A DNA stretch of 64,000 nt from Patiria pectinifera (Eukaryota > Echinodermata > Asteroidea > Valvatida > Asterinidae), in contig CM057134.1 of the NCBI GenBank assembly GCA_029964075.1, positions 21,244,905 to 21,308,904 of the forward strand. Reading direction: 5' to 3'. A model generated the notes under the pieces. That model was not told the DNA's origin and did no database searches. It saw nothing but the letters and a program-made list of their open reading frames with translations. The position numbers and the translations under genes were made by a program. Positions 53,001 to 62,000 of this stretch are shown here, in pieces (the stretch's first letter is position 1; every line of letters starts with the position of its first letter).

Positions 53001-56000
53001 CACTCGCATCGAACAGTTTGTTTCCACTTGCGAAGCATGCCACTTGAGCGAAAAGGCCATCAACATCCGACCAGCTCCGCAGCAACCCATCCCATGGCCA
53101 CAGAAACCATGGCAACAACTTCAGCTGGACATCTTCGGCCCAGTTGAGGCAGCCCCAGCCAACCAGCGTTTCCTCGTTGTGGTGCACGACCTTCACTCCA
53201 AATGGCCAGAGATCGCTACCACAAGTACAGTCACCTCTGCCACAGTGATCGACATTCTTCAGCGAATGTTCACCAAATGGGGCCTACCAGAAGTCATCAT
53301 AACTGACAATGATCCACAGTTTGTGTCAGACCAGCGACTTTCCTCACCAGCCACGGTATCGAGCACCGTCTCACTGCCCGATACAATCCACAGAGTAATG
53401 GTGGCGTTGAGCGCTTCAACCGCGTTATCAAGGACGGGTTGAAAGCCAACCTTGCAGCAGGCCAAAAATTCGACGAGGCTATTCAAACCATTCTTCGCAC
53501 TTACCGCTCGACCCAACACTCGCTGACGGGGAAGACGCCTGCAGAACTCATGATCGGCCGCAACCTTCGCCTCCCACTGGACATTCTCAAACCTCCAGCC
53601 AAACCTAAAGCGAAGGTAGCCGCCCAAGCATCTGCAATCGCAAAACGCCAACAGAAGACCAAGTCCTACACCGACACTAAGCGTCGTGCTCGAATGCCAC
53701 AGTTTCAGACCGGTGACTGGCTCAGAATCAAACGCCCAAACCGCAGTCACAAGCTGGCATCTTCACTCTCACAGCCGAAGCAAATCGCTCGTCGGTTCAG
53801 TCCCAGCACCTACCAACTTAGTGACGGCACCCGTTGGAATACACGCCGACTTATTCCAACCCCTGCACCTACAGCCACACAGAACAACACACATGATCTT
53901 CCATTCTCCTTCCCAATGGATAACGCAACCCCTGCAACAGCTCAAGCTCCACTACGCCGATCTCAGCGCACCCGCACTGAGCCTCATCACCTAAAGGACT
54001 TTGACTGTTCATGAACTGGGATTTTCCAAAGGGGGAAAATATGTTGTGTTTGTAACTTGCTTTGATCTTGTTTACATTTATAGTTAAGCTCTCATGAGGG
54101 CGCTGTTCATAACCTCTGTAATCTTGCCGCGTTTGGCATCCATGTTGGTTTTCGGATTACATGAAGATATTACACGACAGTTACGCTCGTAGTCTTGTGT
54201 CCTTATTTCACAAACCTAACACAGGGGTGATCATCTTCAGATGGAAATTTCTCCTAAAAGTCATCAGTTGACCTCCCGAAAATTGAAAAGACAGCCCCGC
54301 CCCCATAAAACCTTGAAACCTTGTCGGCCCCAGTCGCCCCACTGAGATTTTGAGCTTCTAAAAAAATTATCTTTGGTCTACATGACGCCCCCCATGAAAT
54401 GTTCCAGCCGCCCAGCGCCCCCCCCCCCATTGAAAAATTCCTGGTTACGCCACTGCACATGACGCACTACATGTTATTCCGTGCTCCATTAGCACTCGTG
54501 GGATAACTAATGATGCCACTCTTGTGTGAACAAATTAATAAATACTTGTATTTGTAATATCAAGATGTAGTCGAATACACGGCCTTTCCTCAATCAGACT
54601 TGAATCCTTGACCCCGATTGGTCGATCCATAGCAACAACAATGTGGCATTAGCTGTATTCATGTGTCACTTCGCGTAGCAACTGTACTTCTCCTTCTCAG
54701 CAACCAAGTGTATTCAATAACCGTAATGCGTATATATGCATCGTTCGTAATGGAATGGCTCTCGAGCTTAACTTCTCGTTAAAATGTAAATGTGAAGAAA
54801 AAAAGTGTATTTATTTTATTAATCAGCAGAACTTGGTTAAATACATTTTAGGGGGAAAATATCACTATAATGGAAAAATTTTTTAAAAAATCGGGGATTC
54901 GAACCCGCAACCTGCAGCTTTTGAACTACCGGAGTAGCGCAGGGCACGATATTCGCCTTGAATTATAAACTACAGGGTGAGTCAAAAAAGCGGAACCCAA
55001 ATAAAAAAATGCATTTTATATTTAAAAAAACATGTAGCGCCAAAAAAATAATGACAGGAAAGCCAATTTTGATAACCTACTTTTAGATGAAAAAAAATAC
55101 TGAAATTGCTCAATCCGTTCAAATAATATCACCATTTTAACACAATGACCCTCTGGGAACGAGGTTGACTCGACAACGAACGATACTCAGATTATCGCGC
55201 TCGAGGAAAACCGAATATTCAAGCAAAATTGAATCCTCGATACTGATTGGTCGATCCATAGCAACTAACTGTGCTACATTATCCCATATGACACAGTCCA
55301 ACATACTTATATTAAATTACTCTACCTTTAACTCAAGTTTGCTAAAGATAAATTTGTTATCTCACTCGCGCTCGAGGAACACGGGAAAGCAGTGCGTCTG
55401 CTTCCCTCAAACCACTCGGCCTTCGGCCTCGTGGTATGTCGGACACACACGCACTACAATATTCCGTGTTCCACTTGTGCTCGCGGGATATACAACTGTA
55501 CTAGAATGAATAACTTACAGGCTGTAGATTTCTTTTACTCCATGGAATGCACCTGGACAGATCCGCTGTAGTTTGTTGCTGTCGAAATAACTTAAAACAT
55601 GTGAAAGAAATATTAAATTCTAATTGCTGCAAACGATAAATAGGCCTGTACATTAAGGTCGAATAGCGGGAGAAAACAATGTCCTATGATGACGGACATG
55701 TTCATGTATGATGTATATGATATACATGTATAAGATCAAGACCTAGGATCAGGTTTTGTGCGGGCGCCCACGATTCATCCTCCCATGGGTTGGTTGCCGG
55801 ATGAGGACTTTGCTGGCGGGAAACTCTCGGTGTCGCAGGCAGTGTCCGGCTAGTCGCATCCGTCTCCATGCTATCTTGTTGCTCAACTTAGGAAGGTCGA
55901 TCGCCCACCATGGAGTTGCTTGTTGGTCACCCTCTGTGTCCAGTCGACATTGAAGGCCATCTGGAGCATCCTGGTGTAACAGCCATCGAGAGACTTGGCC

Positions 56001-59000
56001 ATGGACTTAGTGAGGGTCCAAGTTTCACACTCGTTAAGGAGGATTGTCTCGATTGCTACTAAGAAGATTCTCTTTTTAAGTCCCCTGGAGAGGTTGGAGT
56101 TCCAGATGTTGTTAATGACGTCGAGTTCTCTCCAGGCAAGACCTCTACGCACATTGATGTCCTTTTCCGAGCTCGCCATTGGTGATCCGACGTGCTTTAA
56201 ATCGGAAACTCGTTTGAGTGGGGAACCTTTGATGGTCTTGAGTGGCTCACGGTCCTACGTTGTAGGACATCTACTCTGTCTTATTGGCTTTGAGGTGCAG
56301 CCCGACTTTGTTTCACTAGTCTCAGTTTCTACTCTTGACAAGGTAGGCCTGGGTATCTCTGATTTCGTCAGATAGCAGAACGATGTCGTCGGCAAAGTCC
56401 AGATCAGATAGTATAAATGGACCAACCCTCTTTGACTTCCTTGGTGTTAAGGTGAAGCCCAGCTCCTCACGGTCTCCAACTGCTTGCCGGAGGGCGTAAT
56501 CAAGTACCATGACAAAGATGAAGGCTGCCAACGTGTCACCTTAATTGCAGAACCCCAGCCTGTAGCTCGAACACTTCGGTCTCACCATCCGGGGTGATCA
56601 CTCTTGCCAAGGTGCTGTTAGGTGGCCTCAATGGCTCGAAGGATTCAAGGCGGGATTCTATGGAAGTCCGTTAGGGCCAGGTACCTCGTTCTCCTTCACG
56701 GCAGAGCATTTCTTTTTCATGGTAGTTGCCCTCGCTTTCATAACGTGTAACTCACGGCCGCGACGTAATTATGTTGCGGCCACGACTTATTAAGTCGCGG
56801 CCGTGACTTAATTATGTCGCGGCCGCGACATAATTAAATGGCGGCCGCGAGTTATTATGTCGCGGCGGTGACATAATTAAGTGACGGCCGCGAGTTAATA
56901 AGTTGTGGCACCGTGAAAGAGAAACGCTCCGCCGTAAAAGAGAAAGAGGTACCCGGCCCTAACAGGCTTCCGTAGGATTTCGTATGCCTTTAGTATCTTG
57001 ATCATTTCCCCCAATGAATAGAATCGAATGCTTTCTTGAAATCGATGAAGGTCAAGATAGTTGGCAGGTTGTTCTTCTTTACCTCCTCTATTATTCTCCG
57101 AACGGCCAGGATCTGTTCGACAGCTTCTCGCGAAAACTGTTCTGGTTGTATCTCAGCTTGGGGTCGATTGCCACCCTTTTCCGGTTGATGATCATCCGAT
57201 TATAGAGCTTGGCTGAGATACAGGTCAGACTGATGCCACGGTAGTTGTCGGTTTGTGGTAAGCGAGCCGGATTTCGGAACAGGATTTATGTTCGAAAGGG
57301 ACCTCTGTTCCAGCTTATCGCCCTTCATCAGCGCTGTGTTGCAGATGTTCAGCAGGATGCCATCCAGGTCACAGTTCTTTAACACCTCAGATGGAATCCC
57401 ATCAGGTCCAGCGCTATTTCCTTGTCTGAGAGAGTTCTTGGCTCTCTTCAGCTCAGCCATGGAAAACAAGCCATCGTCAATGTCAATGCCAGTAAGGAGG
57501 GTGATTGGTGGGGATGTCTTCGTCCTCTACATGAATGACTTAAGTTTTGCCAGTGTTACCTCCTTCGTGTAAGATCAGACGAAGGTCTCTAACATCTATA
57601 CCAATCACTTTAGGAGCTTTTTTGCTCACACGTTCGAGCCTATATGAATTTATTACACCTTAAAAGATTTGAGCTTTCTGATAAAAAAAAATCCGCTGAT
57701 AAGCTTTAGAGACTCTTCTGAAGACGGTCAGAGCATACTGACAGGAACGTCGAGTTTATAAGTCTGGTTCTTTTCAGAAACATTCTCTTATTTCAAGAAC
57801 ACTTAATTTCAATTTCAAGAACATCTGCAGTTTGAGAAATTGTTCCCACATTGTGTTTCCGCAAACCCTTCATTCATTAGTATCTCCACCATGCAAAGCC
57901 TCAAATCTTACTTAGCTTTTAGAGACTATTTTCTTTTTAGTGTTTCTGCAAGTCATATCGGATTTTTGTTCATACCACTACTTACATAAGGTGTATGGAT
58001 TTGTAAGAAATATCCTCTGTCGCCGGATCTAGAAACAAACCAGGTGGAATTTCCTCCAATTGATTTTGTGAAAGACGGCTGTATAATTAAAAACAGAAAA
58101 GTCAAAATCACTTTTAGGATTCTGTGTTCTTTTTATAACACGTCACCTTAACCATTTCATCAAAAGTCACTTGAGCTATGCCTAAAAAAAAATTCTGCTG
58201 AGACAGGCTCCAAACATGGGTAAATTATAATTTTAGCTAATGGGAATTGAAGAGTTTAGTTGTTCACTTTTGGGGCGCGAATGAATCGTCAAAGTAAAGT
58301 CCCAGTTTCTGCTTAACGAAAAAACAAAAAATAAAAAAAGATTTCCTTTTTAAATGGGTTATGGGTGCCGTGGCTTCTAAAAATCTGCTATCAAAAAATG
58401 GGAAAAATTGGGTTATCCACTTTTGGGGTTCCATACATAACACCTTCAATTCACATTCGGACATTAGTTTGAACGAAAAAAATGGAAGACGACGCAATGC
58501 TTACAGTGTATTCAGCTGATGCATGCTCCCAAAGGTATGTGGCCGTAACACCTTCAAGTGGCATTTACCCATCATTCTGTTTCAACGAAAACAAAGCAGA
58601 AAGACGATGAACCAATAATCAGCTCTAGCACAACACATAAGTCAGCCATCTTGATTGGAAAACAAGGAGTTTTGTAATGTTAACTCAAGCAATTGGGAAT
58701 AAAAATTCCTATCTTCTAAATCTTCTTTAAAGCGAAAAGCTAAGGGTTGTTTATGTTACTTACAAATAAGAAACAACAACAACAGCAGCAACAATAATGT
58801 AATAGGCGACTTACAGCATGGAAATATCTCGTAGTCCAGCAAACCCTCTGTCTTGTATTTCAGATATTGGTTTTTTTTCCAAGACTCTGTTGAAGGGACA
58901 AAATTAACAAACAAACAGTAAATGAGAAAATAGGTTTTCCCGGTCAATTTCCTAAAATGTTCATTCACTTCTGAAAAGAGGTCATTCATTTTCGTATGAA

Positions 59001-62000
59001 TTTGAGAATCGCTCTGAACACGCGTTTCATATTTGCTACCAGAGCATATGATTCCATTTTAGGACATTTCATGACAGGAAATTTAGTTCACTTTATTACA
59101 ATCTTCCTACCAAGTATGTTTTTCAACAATAATAACGTCAGTTACTTTTTGGATAGCTGCAAGTGATTGACTGTAGCTTTAAGTAATTGAGCAGCACCTT
59201 TCATTATGTTATGTTCATTCAGATTCGTTTACAAGACTTCCTTTTCGCTTTTGGAAGGCGATTTCAAACATGTACCATTCTATTTCACTTTTACTTTTGG
59301 CTCAAGATAAAATTAGGTTTTTAAAAAAATTTTTTATAACTGTCAATCCAATTAACTGTCCCTAGAGCAAATTTTGAAAAAGGTATATACTTGCGTAAAT
59401 GAATGCACAGGTAACGTAATTGGCCGTCTGTTTCTTAAACCCGAATGCACGGACAGTAACAAACGATTGAACTTTCGTTGAATTAAAATGGGATTAAAGA
59501 CGCGCATTCAAATTCAGACAGAAATGAATGACCAATTTTCAGAAGTGAATGAACATGTTAGGCCGGGAAAACCTATTAACGGTATCATGAATCTGGAATG
59601 AAACACAGGGATTGCGTGATGAATGATGTCCTTAAATGCTGTAACTATCAAACATTAAACATGATCATTGCTGCAAGAATTAATATTGAATTCAAAATAA
59701 TGAAGTAATTACAAAACGCAAATTGCAATGAATTCAATAGGATGAAAAACAGTGATCTTTTTTTTTCATTTACGAAATAAAAACACACAAATATGAGTTG
59801 TTTTTGTATCGTATTTTATTTCTTTATGGTAATAAAACCGAGGATTCCTCAAAAGTTCAGTTTAAGATTTGGAGGAAAAGCCCCGGATCAGGTAGGGACT
59901 GAAAACCCAATCCACATGTTAAGGTGGGATTCGAACCCAGGTCACAACGTTGGAAGGCGAGTAAAGTACTGCTACGCCAACCTGACTCCCCTAAAATTAA
60001 TTATTAAGTTATTTTCCTAACATTCCATCAAATTTTACCCGGAACGCCGTAGAATCTTATATGACACAACTGGCCAACTGAGCTAAATTACTTATCATAG
60101 CATTTGAAGAAATTATTAAGGGATACAAAATAACAGTTAAATAAGTGTCTTGAACAAAAAGGAAAACTGTCCTGCAAACTTACACATGTGTTAATTTAGT
60201 AAATCTCTTGAACATATCCGTCTCGATGATTTGCAGACTGTTGTCCCCAAAATCACTGTGGATAAAGTTGAAGTTGAAGTTTCAAAATGTTCTGCTTTCG
60301 GATTTTACTATCGTTATGAAAAATGTTATACTTACGTTATATGAATTTTGTGAAGTACAACGGTGCTAAATATAGGCCTAAACAGCTTTGTAAAGTACAA
60401 TTTTATCATTTAAATTTCACACTATCAGGAGAATCGAACTCGCACACGTTGTTGTAGAACTTATCAACGGCAAGAAAAATGATGGGCAAATTAGAAAACA
60501 AACATGCGTAGTTGAGAGCAACTTCGGACGCACGGTTCCACTGGTCACCAATAGCCACGTGCATCATTAATGTACAGCAGGGAGCCATGACGTTTTGACA
60601 ATCTTTTGACTACAGGATTGTAGCTCGCACGCTGTTATTAGTGCGCAAGCATGTGTAAGTACGTCACTGATCATCAACTTGTGACTAAGAGGTTTTCATC
60701 TGAATTCCTCCAAGCTTGGTGTAGCCCGTGTATAATCATTCGGCTGTGACCCGAAAGAATACAGTCGAACACCTTCACAACAAATCCATGGGACTTTGCA
60801 AATTACGTTGTAATAACAGGCATCATGCGTTAACAGTATTGGGAAACAAAGATTTGGGACCTAAAATTGTGCTTATTATAAGCATGACGTTGTATTAACA
60901 TTAATTACCTGGAGTCAGTGTGAATAAACTTACTTCCACATTTCTTTGTTTTTTATTGTCCCAGCCACGTGGTAGCCATGCCCAGGTCATCTAGCACTAG
61001 ATCCTAGTATGGACCATGGTACATCCACTAGAGGGGGTGTAAGTCTTGTGATCCTACTGGAGGGGTTGGAAATTGGCGGGAAAACCTAGTTTGCTTGTGC
61101 GCATTTACATAGGCTTGTGTACAAATGGGTGTTCACATAGGGATTACCTCGATCACCCCTGTGGCAAAAATGGAACTGTCAAATGGAATTGAGGAGGTTA
61201 GTGTCTGGTTTTATTGAATGTTTATAGGGCCTGAGGGATACAAGGGGTTAATCTGGGTGAATGGTGGACTTTGAGGGCCGGGTAGCTCAAATTACATTGT
61301 GTCATGGATTTATTCCATGTAGCCGTCAAATATCACACCGCCAAAAATTAGCACGCGAAGGGTTTAAATCTTATTATCAGGGTTCGATTGTACTTACACT
61401 GATACCAACTTCACACTGTTATTCATTATTGGCTTGATGTCTTGAAGTTGATTCCCGTGTGCAGTACTGACAAAAATACGAAAGAAACATGTTGATGTCT
61501 TGCATTTGTATATTTTGTAGTCCTCCTACTTTAAACGTATAAAACGATTAACCTAAAATGTGAACAACCAACCCCCCCCCCATCTGCGCCTTCTTTTATT
61601 TATTTTTGGGGGGACCCATGCCAAAATACCTTTTTAACAATATAAGTATAGTAGGCGTCTGCGTTATTTGAATGGAAAGCAGCAGCTTTCTTCGTTAACA
61701 ATGCGTTCAGCGATTTGACACAGACAGCAATCCTTTCGATAGATAAAAAGTCATACGTCGAAAGTAATACGTTCGAAAATTATTTTATACAATCATATCA
61801 CTAACTACACCTTCCGAAATAGAGCATCATATATCACAAACCTCAACCAAAAATGAAAGTCCTCCCTAAGGCTTAATACTTTTTTGTCAAACTCAAAAAC
61901 TACTGAGCACATCATGCTCAAATTGCGACTGATCAGTACAGAATTCCTTAGCAATACAGCCATACTCTTTGTTTTGCCCAAAACAGTGATAATGTGTACA

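Larger units (their letters stand above)
49868..54226 (+). mobile_element. Young Ty3/gypsy LTR retrotransposon
   Basis: Two 180-bp LTRs (49873-50052, 54042-54221) start TGTTGTGTT and end CCTAACA, and differ at three bases. The 5-bp target duplication CAGGG sits at 49868-49872 and 54222-54226. A primer-binding-like TGGCGACGAGGAT follows the 5' LTR (50058 on) and a polypurine tract (AAAGGGGGAAAATA, about 54028-54041) precedes the 3' LTR. Internal order gag, protease, RT, RNase H, integrase is Ty3/gypsy. Coding frames are broken in three places, so this copy is not autonomous as shown. No envelope gene. Confidence 0.95.
49608..54286 (+). repeat. Dispersed repeat, copy 2, split by a gypsy insertion
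   Basis: 49608-49872 matches 48718 onward up to CTATTTTCAGGG. The rest (GTGATCATCTTCAGATGG...) resumes at 54227. The intact copy 1 proves the empty target sequence. Confidence 0.9.

Noticed and set aside
54888..54960. Functional tRNA gene on the minus strand
   Set aside because: The T-arm is good, but the acceptor stem does not pair and the anticodon arm is unclear, so it is listed only as a tRNA-like remnant.
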